Positions 35,929-47,104 of a stretch of 64,000 nucleotides of DNA are shown here, in pieces. This DNA is from Hermodice carunculata (lineage: Eukaryota; Annelida; Polychaeta; Eunicida; Amphinomidae). A program made the translations under genes and the position numbers. The stretch is from the NCBI GenBank assembly GCA_964020975.1, contig OZ026618.1, positions 33,010,549-33,074,548 on the forward strand, read 5' to 3'. The first letter of the stretch is position 1. Each line of letters starts with the position of its first letter. A model generated the notes under the pieces. It was not told where the DNA came from and made no database searches. It saw nothing but the letters and a program-made list of their open reading frames with translations.

Positions 35929-38755
35929 TGTGCTGTTCCAAGTTCACATCCCAAGTTTGTCCATTATCAATTTTGTCCAGAGCTGAGCTCTCACACACAA
36001 CTCTGGCTTGAATCTCTGAACAGTGTCTGGTTCTATCAGTGATGCTAAAATGATGCAAATTAGGAGCAACAATAGCAGACTTGCACAAATCTGTGACAGA
36101 CCAGACATAAAACAGGTCCTGATCTGTCACCAGCAGTCAATTACAAGTACATCACTGGATTTATTGTTCACACTACTGTCAGATAGAGCACATTTAAATT
36201 GTACCATAATGGTGACCATTTTGTCACCAGTCCAACTGTTGACTAGTGTCAACAGAGATCCGTAAATGAATCAAAGTTACAGTAGAAGACATGCATATTG
36301 ATTCCCCTCCCCCCCCCCCAACTGCATACCTGGTCACCTAGTCTCGCTTGGTGAGATACAGCGAGATACAGGTTGGTGTCTGTGGGGACAAGTGGGACAT
36401 TAATATTTTGGACATACAGAAAAATGTTCTTTTATATGGAGGATCGGGAAGTACTAGAAGAATACCAGTTTAGCATTTGTGAACTTAAATTTCTCAAAAA
36501 AGTTAGTTCAGTGAGAAATGAGCATATGGCCTGTCTGTAATAGTTATGCGACCCACCTGTCCACCTTGATCGCCATGCACCAAACCCATGCTTTGTGGCG
36601 GAAAATTAATATGCATACTGCGTATTAAAAAAGTATACTAGAATGTGCTACAGTGTCTCACGACACCACCAAATCTTGTTTGTTTGATGACACTTGACAC
36701 TGTTTCAGGCTACCAAGAATTGCTTCTGACAGAGGCATTTTCTTTTTGCCTTCACATTTTTACATGCCAACAGCCTCATTTTGCTCAAAAAATTTTCTCA
36801 ATTAAATTTAATGTTTTCTCTCATGTAATGTTGTTTGTCCACTTTCAGTTTGAATGTCCTAGTTACTACAAGGCAACAACTTTCCTTTGTAAGCAGTCAG
36901 ATTTGCCGTGACGCAAATCTTTTCTGCTCATTGAAATTGTACCAGTTACACTCAGTATCTAGTTGACATGGCCTAACTTTTTTTCTTTTGTGTATATTGT
37001 ATGTGCAGCTGACAAGATTCTGTGGCTTGGGTCTCAATTTTATCAACAGCTTAAAAATTATAAGCATCATTTTAACATTTACTACCTAATTTAACTGTAA
37101 AAACAATTAACATAATACCTCAAAAATAAAACCTGTAACAAGCCAGTAAAATCAAATCTTGGCTTATAGGCATCTACTGCCAATACTGTATTGCACAGCA
37201 CACACAATCATGTACATGCACATACAACATGTACACATCTGTTGATCATGCATTTCTGTCTTGACTCGAATCATGTTATTGATCTGTCAACATAACGCGA
37301 ATTTTATTATCACCATAATGTTCACAGCATGTTTGTTTAATCCCCAGATGAAGATTGTTTCAACATAAATTACTGAAGTTGATCATGACATTATGCAGAT
37401 TATGGGCCATTCCTTTTTATCAATATCCCCGAGATGAAGGCCAGAAATTGTAATCGGCAAACCAGGAAAATTGTGACATTCATGAGCTCCAAGTCACCAA
37501 TGTGCTAAATGACGAACGTTATTTATATTTTAATTTACTTTTAACAATGTTAACGTTTAAAAAAAATGCACGTATTGACCACTGGTGGCTGGATGCAGTG
37601 AAAGTGGGTCAGATTTCATGCACAAACAGCGTGATCTGAGCCGCACCGGCAGTCAACAGGTTCAACGTACGTGGTTCAACAACTCAAGCGTGTCAACCCC
37701 GGTACACAGACTGCGACCCCGGCAAAGTGTCCCCCAGGATCCCGGGTCGACAAAGCAACATCTGACACGACTGCAAACATCTCTTCGCATGGTACACACA
37801 CCCCAGTTATTCTGCACCTTGTTATAAATAATCCAGTTGCAGGTCTCCCCCCCCCCCCCCCTCCAAGGATTGCACCTCTATCGAATGCTTTACGGACTAC
37901 ATGTACCTTGAATATCGCACCCCAGTACACTGCCCCCCACACAAGTGGCCACAAGTGAAAGTGTCCTGCAACTTCCAGGCCAGCACTCGTTCTTGTCTTG
38001 TATAAAAATGACAGATGTGTCATACACTTTGTCTCTGGTATGTGTAAAATCATATGCACTTTCATCAGAAACTATTCAAATAAAAAATAACCAACTGAAA
38101 CCTACCTTTAGCTCATAGACTGATGTTCTGGAGTGAAGCGCCGCGTGGCCAGATCAAGTTGAATGTCAGCAGCTGGTTCTGCTTTGATGATGAAATCACA
38201 CGAAATTGATCAAGGAACAGCGCCATCTGACGAGGGTTTCATGAACAAAGCGACTAAAAACCCTAGCTTGGCACGTACATTGCACATACTGTTGCGTGTT
38301 GTCTTGTTTGGTTTACGTCAACAGTTTTATGTGTGCTGCAACACTTTAACGGGCGCGCGCTAATTCGGTTTAAATAGAGAGCTAAAAAATTTGGCAATGT
38401 CTCTTTACACTATTAGGTTTTTTCACCTGATAAAAATGAGGACCGTTAATGTTAGGCCTATCAGGTCCATCCCACAGGCTGCTCCAGTCATGAGTGTTAG
38501 GTTTTTCACCTAATGAATGAAGAAGACTGTAGATCACTTTTCACCATTTATTCTGCAGATCTCAAAACATGTAACAGGTTGACAACAAAGTCCTGATAGT
38601 GCTTCAATGCTGTCACATCTAAGTCTGGTCTCTAAGTGCTGTAGGCCTATGTGCCTGTCTGACTGTGCCCCTCTGGCTTCAGCTGACAACTGAACATCCC
38701 ATACTGCTATGCTAGGGGGAAGGCATCCCTTATATAACTGTTCCATAATTATGCT

Positions 38756-38964
38756 GCACCCGACCTCTGCGCCCGACCCCTGCGCCCGAGGGCCCTCTGG
38801 GTGGCTGGCAGGCTGCGCCCGACCTCTGCGCCCGAGGACCATCTGGATGGCTGGCAAGCAGCCAAGTAAACAAAGCTCCCCCCTCCCGCACCTTAGTCTT
38901 CTGTGGGATTTGCATGACCTTTGCGCCCGACCCCTGCGTCCGAGAACCATCTGGATGGCTGACC
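38756..38964. repeat. GC-rich minisatellite, three copies
   Basis: Units share GCGCCCGACC(T/C)CTGCG(C/T)CCGA, then CCATCTGGATGGCTG. They start near 38756, 38815 and 38919, with a 57-bp unique insert before the third. They generate open frames on both strands that I do not regard as genes. Confidence 0.8.
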
Positions 38965-40143
38965 TGTTGAAACAAAGGTTACCTCACTGAGAAGAAGCCG
39001 AGCGAATACATACAATTGCCAAAAAAAAATATTTCCGTGAATTTGTTCATTATCCTAATGAACTGAAAGCAAAAATGATACCAAAAATAATATGTAACTT
39101 AAACTCTGATAGCATCCATTAGAAAAACCATGACGAGCACAAAAAACCTCCTTGGTGAAATTTTATTTCCAAAGGTGTCTCAGGACGATCAGAGAGAACA
39201 TGCAATTAGCCACTGGCAGATGCAGCAAATGGACAGCTGTCAGAAGCTGCAAACTTACTTTTCAGGTATTAAAATTTAAATTTTAATTACCTCGCGTACG
39301 CCGTCTATACTCGCACCGAGCTGAAATGCTGTGTTTTCCAGTGCCAGTGACGGTATGTTGTCTGAGGGGTCTGTGGATATATTTCCACGTCTTGTCTCGT
39401 TTTGCTCTGCCAATTCAAGGGCTGGCAATAAATGTCCAGAGACTCCTCAGGAATGTTACCTGTTCACACAACGTGAAAATCACGAGACCCTCCTTTCTGC
39501 GTCCAGACCTCCAGAACCACAAGGGGCCAGAACATGCGACTTAGGCAAGTGGGAAGCTCCCCTGCAATAATTTATTTTTGACCAGTTCACTGTTATATTG
39601 TGCAGGCAGTCATGTGCAACAGCAACAACACGTGCAATGGAAGTCATAAACTTTTAACAGTTGACAGATTGGTTTGTTAAGAAAGCACATTAGTCTTCAG
39701 CTGAAAACTGATCACATTCAATTTCAAGGAAGCAAACAATTGGGTTGTTACATCACCTTCTCGGACTGAGGGTTTACTTAGATATCAGCATGGGGGATAG
39801 GAATCTCATTTTATTTATTTATTGATTGTATTATTATTATTTTTTTTTAATATGCAAGTATTTGTATGTATATTTGCCTTTGTGGTACCAAGCATATATT
39901 TTGTGCAGGACCATACACTATGTAGGATAAGACCTTTGCTGACTGTTTTCTCCTAAATAGAAACTCAAGAAAGCCTTCGCGCCCCCCGGGCGCTCAGGTC
40001 TTTCTCTAGTCTTTATTCAGGAGAAGACAGTCACCTCAGGCCTTATCCTACACGTAAACTATGCTACTGGCTTATGCTATGTATAGTCATTTACTCTATA
40101 AAATTTTAGCAAAAATTCCACAATACAAAGAAATGAAAATATT

Positions 40144-40341
40144 ACGGAGCCCCAGAAGGGACATGAAGAAAGAAAAAAAATTATTTCGTTCCCTCGAAAT
40201 ATATTTCGTTCCCACGAAATAAATATTTCGTGGGAACGAAATAATATTTCGAGGGAACGAAATATTATTTCGTGGGAACGAAATACTATTTCGTGGGAAC
40301 GAAATAAAATACAAAAATCTACCATGTCCCTTTAGGGGTAA
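40144..40341. mobile_element. Inverted-repeat element filled with short hairpins
   Basis: The ends GAGCCCCAGAAGGGACATG (about 40146-40164) and CATGTCCCTTTAGGGGT (40323-40339) are inverted repeats. Between them lie about six ATTTCGT-n4-ACGAAAT hairpins whose orientation flips near 40225. It resembles a miniature element of unknown superfamily. Confidence 0.55.
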
Positions 40342-40407
40342 AATGTGGAGCCCCTAAGGGGTCACTTTGAAAATATGAATGGATATCAGTATATGTACCA
40401 GGCATAT

Positions 40408-40754
40408 ATTTCGTTCCCTCGAAATGTATTTCGTTCCCTCGAAATATATTTCGTTCCCACGAAATATTATTTCGTTCCCTCGAAATGTATTTCGTTCCCA
40501 CGAAATATTATTTCGTTCCCTCGAAATGTATGTCGTTCCCACGAAATATTATTTCGTTCCCTCGAAATGTATTTCGTTCCCTCGAAATGTATTTCGTTCC
40601 CACGAAATATTATTTCGTTCCCTCGAAATGTATTTCGTTCCCACGAAATATTATTTCGTTCCCTCGAAATGTATTTCGTTCCCACGAAATGTATTTCGTT
40701 CCCTCGAAATATATTTCGTTCCCTCGAAATAAGTATTTCGTTCCCACGAAATAC
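40408..40754 (+). repeat. Array of about 18 hairpin units, ATTTCGTTCCC(T/A)CGAAAT
   Basis: 17-19-bp units in one orientation, each a 6-7-bp stem (ATTTCG(T) / (A)CGAAAT) around a CCC-containing loop. Two unit types (CCCTCG, CCCACG) mostly alternate, with AT or ATT(A) spacers. The array ends about 640 bp before the transposase start. Frames through it give the artefact (FVP-KC-SFPRN)n. Confidence 0.9.
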
Positions 40755-40764
40755 ATAAGATCCC

Positions 40765-41394
40765 CATGTGGTTACAACAGACTGGGGTTCACATACTCTC
40801 AGTTGCATTGATTGATCCTATCTGCGCTGTCTGGAAACAATCTTTGACGTGCACGTGTGGGATAGCATCACATATCTGGTAAGTGCCAAATTTTACATCA
40901 CGAGACACAATTGATATCATCAAAACATTTGAATGAATGTATAGGCTTGTGAATTTATGCCCACAAGGCAAGTATGGCATTGATATCAAACTTATGAGAA
41001 ATATTGTTTTAGTTCTGCAGTTAGCAAAGGACTTTTTTGGTACTTTTTCACGTTGAGGTGAATTATTTTAATATTTCTGCTTTCAGTTTCATATTTTGTT
41101 ACAGTCTTCTGTATTTTGCTTGCTATCTGCAACTGGGCAGTTTGCATGCAGCTTATAGAAAGATAATAAGGTTTGACATCCCAGAACCTTAGTCCCTTAA
41201 ACATATAAAATATTTTAATTCAAAACATAAAGTAAATGTTAACTTTCATCCAATTAGATGATTGCTGTATTTTCAACTGTCACAGTGTTGCCATAACCCA
41301 AAATTGCTTTACTGTCGTTTTGCCCTCATTGTCAGCTGAGCACTTTGTTTTTTAAGAATAATTTTTCTATTGATATTCATGGTATATTGCAGTT
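40765..41394 (+). promoter_or_regulatory. Leader region of the transposase gene (5'UTR exon and intron inferred)
   Basis: A strong donor ATCTG|GTAAGTGCC (near 40878) and an acceptor TATATTGCAG|TT (about 41392) directly before the ATG suggest a short untranslated first exon and a ~510-bp intron. Promoter elements are not identified. Confidence 0.4.
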
Positions 41395-42240
41395 ATGGCA
41401 TACCAAGGACAACCATCTCGCTTAGACCTCATAAGAATATACTACTCATTGGGAATGCAGTGCAAAGATATACTTGTTGTTTTGGCCGTTGAACACAAGA
41501 TAATCATAAGTGAACGACATCTCAAGCGAATTTTACAATCTGCTGGCCTATCAAGAAGGAAAGGATACAGTGATCTGGGGGACGTTGTCGTGTTTATAAA
41601 AAATAATCTAGAAAATACGGGACAACTACATGGCTACCGGTGGATGTACACAAAATGTCTACAGAATGGAGTGAAAGTTAGGAAGGAGGACGTCAGGATG
41701 ATCCTTTCCACATTGGACCCTGTTGGGACACTTGCACGAGGATCAAGGCGTCTTGAACGACGCGCTTACTTTGCCAAAGGTCCAAATTTCATTTGGCATT
41801 TTGATTCGTACGATAAACTAAAACCATTTGGGATATGCATTAACGGATGCATCGATGGTTTCTCAAGAAAAATTATCTGGTTGAATGTCTATCATACAAA
41901 CAGCGACCCTATGATCATAGGTGGTTACTTCTTGGAAACTGTACGTACAGTTGGCGGCTGTCCATTTAAAATTAGAGGTGACGCTGGAACTGAAAATGTG
42001 AGAGTGAAGGAATTTCAGAGGTTTCTTAGAAGAGACACAAATGGCCAAATTGATAATGGAAGTTATCTGGAAGGTGCTAGTACCGCAAATACGAGAATTG
42101 AAAGCTTTTGGGCTCAATTTCGTAAAGAGTGTTCTCAATTTTGGATCGACCTCTTCTATCAGCTACGGAATGATGGACACTACAGTGGCAACTATCTCGA
42201 CCGAAACCTGTTGCAGTTTTGTTTTTTAGGAATGATTCAG
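41395..42240 (+). CDS. DDE integrase-core transposase (IS3EU-like), exon 1
   Basis: 282 codons from ATG to donor ATTCAG|GTGGGT. Residues about 9-55 form a helix-turn-helix (DLIRIYYSLGMQCKDILVVL ... ISERHLKRIL). Residues 75-105 resemble the IS3-type GYRWMY linker domain. The catalytic core has Asp137 (WHFDSYDKLKPFGICINGCI), Asp196 (IRGDAGTENV) and Glu236 (NTRIESFWAQF), a good D-59-D-40-E spacing. From memory this matches a family of about 400-aa integrase-core proteins common in fish, cnidarians and invertebrate deuterostomes. It would cut and join DNA in the nucleus. No stop interrupts it, so it looks whole. IS3EU membership is inferred from the IS3-like domains. Confidence 0.88.
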
Positions 42241-43176
42241 GTGGGTAAATAATGTATGATTATTAGTATTTCCAGCCCTTGGAAGAACGTGTTTTTTAAG
42301 GCCATTTGAAAAGATATTCTGAGCTAACTTTTATTTAAGGCCGAATAGGACGCCAAGGAAATTCTTTATCTTAATTTGATATGATGTATCGTAGAAGGCA
42401 CCGACCTGTATAAAATTTTCTGACGTGAAAAGAAACATTAAGCCTGTGTAATCATCTGAATAAATTATTATAAAAAACATACCTTAACTTCCTATTGTTG
42501 TTACCAAGGACGGTATAAGATTGAAATAAGAATGTGATGTTACAGCCTTATAGTTATACCATTAAAATTAATGCAAGAGATGTCTAGGCCTACTGGCATT
42601 GTCCATCACCTGATGTACTTTGTATAGATTCTGTATAATGGGCATCCTGCACGTTGATGAACTGAAATTATTATGTTGTCCAGTTATGTTTACATAACAT
42701 TTAACATACGTTACGTACGCCTAGATCACGATCAGTGCTGTTCATTGTATCCTATTTTTTTAATTTGTATCCTCAGATATGAAAAAAAATATACATATTC
42801 CATCATATCTTGGTCAATGTGGACCACAGAATATATTGCTGCTAACCTGAAAAACATATGTAATTAGCTGTATTGATATTTCTAATGTCTGTTTACTGGG
42901 AGAAACTCCAATAGCCGAAAGTGCAAAATTGGTATATTGCCTTCTCATCTGGTTATGTTTCTAGTTTCCCACATAAGTGTGTTTGTGTCGTAAATTTCGT
43001 AAAACAAACTTGTCATTTTATGTTTGAATGTTATACGTATTTGTTACGTACAGAGAAAATGCAAATATGGTTAAACATCTAAGTTTCCGATGTATATTTC
43101 GACGAATAAAACTATCGGTGTGGGGTAAATTGATGTATCTTCAGTAATATATCTATCATTTGAGGTTATTACAAAG

Positions 43177-43274
<98 letters not shown>

Positions 43275-43404
43275 GTCTGTCTATCTATCTATCTATCTGT
43301 CCGTCCGTCTGTCTGTCTGTCTTTGTCTGGTTTTCTCTGCCTGTCTGGTTTTCTCTGTCTGTCTATCTGTTATAATTTGTATTATAGTATGACCAGGTTC
43401 TTCC

Positions 43405-43472
<68 letters not shown>

Positions 43473-43475
43473 ATG

Positions 43476-43513
<38 letters not shown>

Positions 43514-43527
43514 GATAGATAGATAGA

Positions 43528-43558
<31 letters not shown>

Positions 43559-43679
43559 TTCGTGTTCTTGTTCTAACTACTGTGGCCAGGTGGCTTTATT
43601 GTTAAAACCGAATTGTCGTTATGGCTGCGTCATATGAGCCAATTGTGTTCAACATTTTTATTTCTCTATATTTCACCAG
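42241..43679 (+). other. Transposase intron with compound tetranucleotide microsatellite
   Basis: A 1.44-kb intron. The second half holds (ATCT)n at 43178-43300 and 43406-43471, then (AT)n, (AGAT)4 and (ACAT)n to 43557. The ATCT and AGAT arms are complementary. Nothing else recognised. Confidence 0.8.
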
Positions 43680-44018
43680 GATAACATCGATGATGTTGTT
43701 CGGGTATGGGACAATCATATCATCCGTCCGTCCAAGAACCGGAATGTCCCAAGCGGCCGCCCTATGGTGATGTATGTGGCGCCGGCCTTTTACGGCACAC
43801 AGGATTTTTTACATCCAGTGAGTTCAGAAGAGGTAACAGTTTGTGAACAGCGATGTCTTTATCGTTCATCGTACCCATGTGATCAGGACATTTATAACTT
43901 ATGTTTGCTTATCATGCAAGAAGAGCACCTTGCTTGGCCTAATACGCCACAGAACGGAATTAGCCTCTTTATTAATTTAAAAATTAGAGCCAATGAGGCG
44001 TTAGGCAACAGTACCTAA
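43680..44018 (+). CDS. DDE integrase-core transposase, exon 2 (C-terminus)
   Basis: 112 codons plus stop after acceptor TTTCACCAG|GAT, phase 0. It encodes DNIDDVVRVWDNHIIRPSKN, then VPSGRPMVMYVAPAFYG, then a C-terminal helix region with CDQDIYNLCLLIMQEEHLAW. In related proteins this same segment directly follows the core, so the join with exon 1 (394 residues in total) is well supported. A possible polyadenylation signal AATAAA lies at 44295-44300. Confidence 0.88.
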   Translation, partial: DNIDDVVRVWDNHIIRPSKNRNVPSGRPMVMYVAPAFYGTQDFLHPVSSEEVTVCEQRCLYRSSYPCDQDIYNLCLLIMQEEHLAWPNTPQNGISLFINLKIRANEALGNST

Positions 44019-46561
44019 AACGATTAGTACCGTGGAACCATTCGACGAAACCAGGCAAAATGTGTGAAGACAACGTTATTTGACATTTGTAATATGTTTA
44101 TACCATAATGACACCAGAATAATGTATTTTCTTAAACGGCATAAGTACGACCTTTCAATTGTGCTCCTGCAAGTATAATTTGGCGCCCTGTCAACTGACA
44201 TGCCTATAAATGGTCCAGGATGGAGACATTTATCAATTAAATGGTGTGCTCAGACCTTGGTGTATACATAAGTATTCATAAAGAAGTAGATAATAATAAA
44301 AATGCATTGTGTTCTAATTTAATTCCATTTTGATTGGCATGAAACGTACAATAGTTACTTCATGTGGTGATATACATCAATATGCATGTCACGGTCTAAT
44401 GCTAAGTATTCTGTGTCAGACGGAGTCGTAATTTACGGCTTTCTTCATCGCAATATTTGTTACAATATGTATTCCCAAATCGTTCTCCAGTATAAATACT
44501 GGTCATATCTCAAAATAATAGGTTAATGTTTTTTTCTTCATTTGTTTCATTTATTCATTTGGTATTTTAAGCACTGTATCTCTGGCTGAAGCAGCTATAC
44601 TAACAGAGGTCAAGGTACCGCAGAAAACGTTTCAAACTCTTCGTTCAAACTGCTGGACTTTACGAGTCACATTTATTTGTATAAAAAAATCTGTCATGCT
44701 GCCACTTTGTCTGTCGTGTCTTTGTGTGCATCTTTTAACGTGTATGTGTGTCAACACAAACCATAATTGCATTCCTTGGACTACTTTGTTAAGTCTGGCT
44801 ATGAACACAGACTCTCAGAATTTTGGCATTGATGTAGTGTTACCAATGAAGTTTTGCATATTAGCAATGTGTTCAAAATTGTGCAAAGTTTGATTACTTA
44901 AAACTTTGCCAATCTGTTACGTACGTAAAATGCAACGGACCTGCCACTTTCATGATAGTAAAACAAAGAGCCAAGCAAATATCTTTCAACTTTGTACTCA
45001 GCAGAGCAAAGGTATACATAACAATACCAATTAAATGCTTTTCAATCAATTTCTTTTTATTATATAACATACTTATCGCAAATTGGAATGGGAAGTTCAT
45101 GGCGGAGTTAATGCTAGCACCACGTCAAGTTGAGAGTTAGACAACATTATTGTTGTTGGTCAAAGTAGTTTAATGTTTTCTTCAAGACAGGCATTTTTCT
45201 TGCATGCAAACAGTATATGTTAATTTTATTAAATCAAGATGAAGATAGACCGCTGCTTTTCTGGGTGAAATCAGGCCAAAACCAAGTATCTTGAGATATT
45301 TTATTCTAGATGAGTGAAGTGTTGTTGCAGGGAGTCTGAATGAGGGGCTAAATTCCAGCTGGCAGTTACTACATCCCTAATTACCAGACACCTGGCCAAA
45401 GTTTCGACCTGATACTACGAAATATCCTGGTCTCAGTTTCGACAGTGTAATAACACTACATCCAGCCCAGTGTTAATACATGTACATAGTAATGCAGTGG
45501 CTCAAACTGGTTGCTTTTATTGCCACAGGCCGAATGTACTGTATGTATGTATGTATGTATGTATGTATGTATGTATGTATGTATGTATGTATGTATGTAT
45601 GTATGTATGTTTATTTATCTAGATGAAAACAGTGCTTGAGAGGGCAGATCTGTTTGAAGTGCCCCTAAAAGGCAATATCCATCTGGGAATTACATAATAG
45701 CACACATGCTAACCTGGCTGATTTTTGTAACCAATAAAGGTTTAATATATTCTTAGGATTTCTTCAAAATTGCTGCAGTGTACTTTTTTGTTCGCATTTT
45801 TTGACAAAAGTTGAGCATTTTGTCATGCTCGTCATACAAGAGGATCATCTGAATCGGACAGCTGGGATTTCTTTGAAGTGCCCATCAAAGAACCCTTGTT
45901 GGCCATACAGAGGCAATGCTGTCTAGAGACAGGCATGTGCAATTTGTTCCGTATTCACACATACACACATACACACATATTTGCTGTGAGACAACTGCCT
46001 GAGACTTTGAAGGCAAACAGTTGTGTGAGAGAGTAAAGTTGAGGCAGTGTAATTGAGTTGGGGACAAGGGTCGGCTACACAGGATAGACCAATTTGCAAT
46101 CACTCAAATACCGAGCAAAAATTCTGTGTATATAATTGAAAGCATCCTCACGGCAACTCGCTTATAATTAATTAGCTTTAGGCAAGTGTTACTCAAATAT
46201 TAAGTGCTTAATTCAGACAGAGTATTTGACAAAATAACTGAACATCAGATTCATCTGTGAGCCTTTTTTCAAAAGAAAATACAAAAAAACAAAACAAAAA
46301 CAAAAAAATATCTGCTTTCGTGAGGAAAAGCGTGTCGATTATACCCCTGTGTGTCGAATAGTTATCAGTGACAGTTTTAAAAGTTGGATGATGTTGTCCC
46401 ATATTTTATAGATATAAGACATCGAAGCATTTCTCCACCATGGGTCCTTTTTACATAAACAGGCACCTATGCCAATGCCGCGATGTATTACCTAATTTCT
46501 CATATTACCGCAAGTACTGCGACAGTACCATACACCTCTATTTGTTATATTTGTGTATAAA
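44019..46561. other. Downstream of transposase; no gene
   Basis: AT-rich with a (GTAT)n microsatellite at 45541-45611. I see no coding exon or terminal inverted repeat of the transposon. Confidence 0.5.
45541..45611. repeat. (GTAT)n microsatellite
   Basis: About 17 uninterrupted GTAT units. Confidence 0.97.
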
Positions 46562-47090
46562 GATGGCAAGGGTCTAGCCGAGCCGTGGCTTAGCCGCGTA
46601 ATGTCTTCTAAATCCGAGCGCCGGCTCCAATTTTTTAACGTCGGCTAAGCCGTGGCTTGGCTGACGGCTTGTGGTAATATCGTTGTGGAAAATATATAAA
46701 ATAAATTTATAAAATAAAGCTATCTCTTTCGTGAAAACTCACTGTACACTGTTGTTTTCGTTTTAACAAGGAGGGGCATGCACATTTGATTTAATTAGCA
46801 TTGTTTAAAACTCCAGGCCTGAATGGGCCAGCCAAAACAATAACCCATTCAAGGAGCAAAGTAAGCAATAGCGAGATCGGCAAGCTGTTAGACGTATTCT
46901 TGTCTTGTATCATGTTACTTGAAATTAAAATAAATTCCTCGTTATTCTATACTAAATTTTTCATGTTTTCACTTCCACATTTTACGACTCATATGAACCA
47001 CTGCCGACTGAGCCACAGGCTCAAATTGGCGCGCGCCGGCTCGTTGTTTAGCTTGAGCCGGCTCTAAAAATTCTAGTTGGCTGCCATCTC
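46562..47090. mobile_element. 529-bp element flanked by a perfect 14-bp target duplication
   Basis: TATTTGTGTATAAA is present at 46548-46561 and 47091-47104. The ends are short inverted repeats (GATGGCA / TGCCATC). GC-rich subterminal blocks (GCCGAGCCGTGGCTTAGCC, GAGCCGGCTC words) surround an AT-rich middle. No ORF of note. Confidence 0.7.
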
Positions 47091-47104
47091 TATTTGTGTA
47101 TAAA

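Larger units (their letters stand above)
33450..40143. other. No recognised gene; simple repeats
   Basis: Contains poly-T (35206-35231), G run (35440-35452), C runs (35627-35642, 37848-37861), a 48-bp tandem duplication (35833-35928) and a CGCCCGACC minisatellite (38756-38964). ORFs up to 141 codons lie over these repeats and show no family signature. Confidence 0.5.

Noticed and set aside
38534-38990. 138-codon minus ORF and plus-strand partners
   Set aside because: Generated by the GC-rich CGCCCGACC minisatellite.
39326-39570. Possible exon with GNKCPETPQECYLF and SASRPPEPQG
   Set aside because: Splice sites are poor (a GC-type donor would be needed), and no family or partner exon is recognised.
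40077-40811. ORFs of up to 137 codons with FRSLEMYFVPTK-like repeats, both strands
   Set aside because: Made by the hairpin array with no codon or family signal.
43160-43514. (SIYL)n ORFs
   Set aside because: ATCT microsatellite translation.
41395-44018. Integrase gene as part of a retrovirus-like or Polinton element
   Set aside because: No LTRs, reverse transcriptase, capsid or polymerase genes are near it, and the IS3-like linker fits a plain DNA transposon better.
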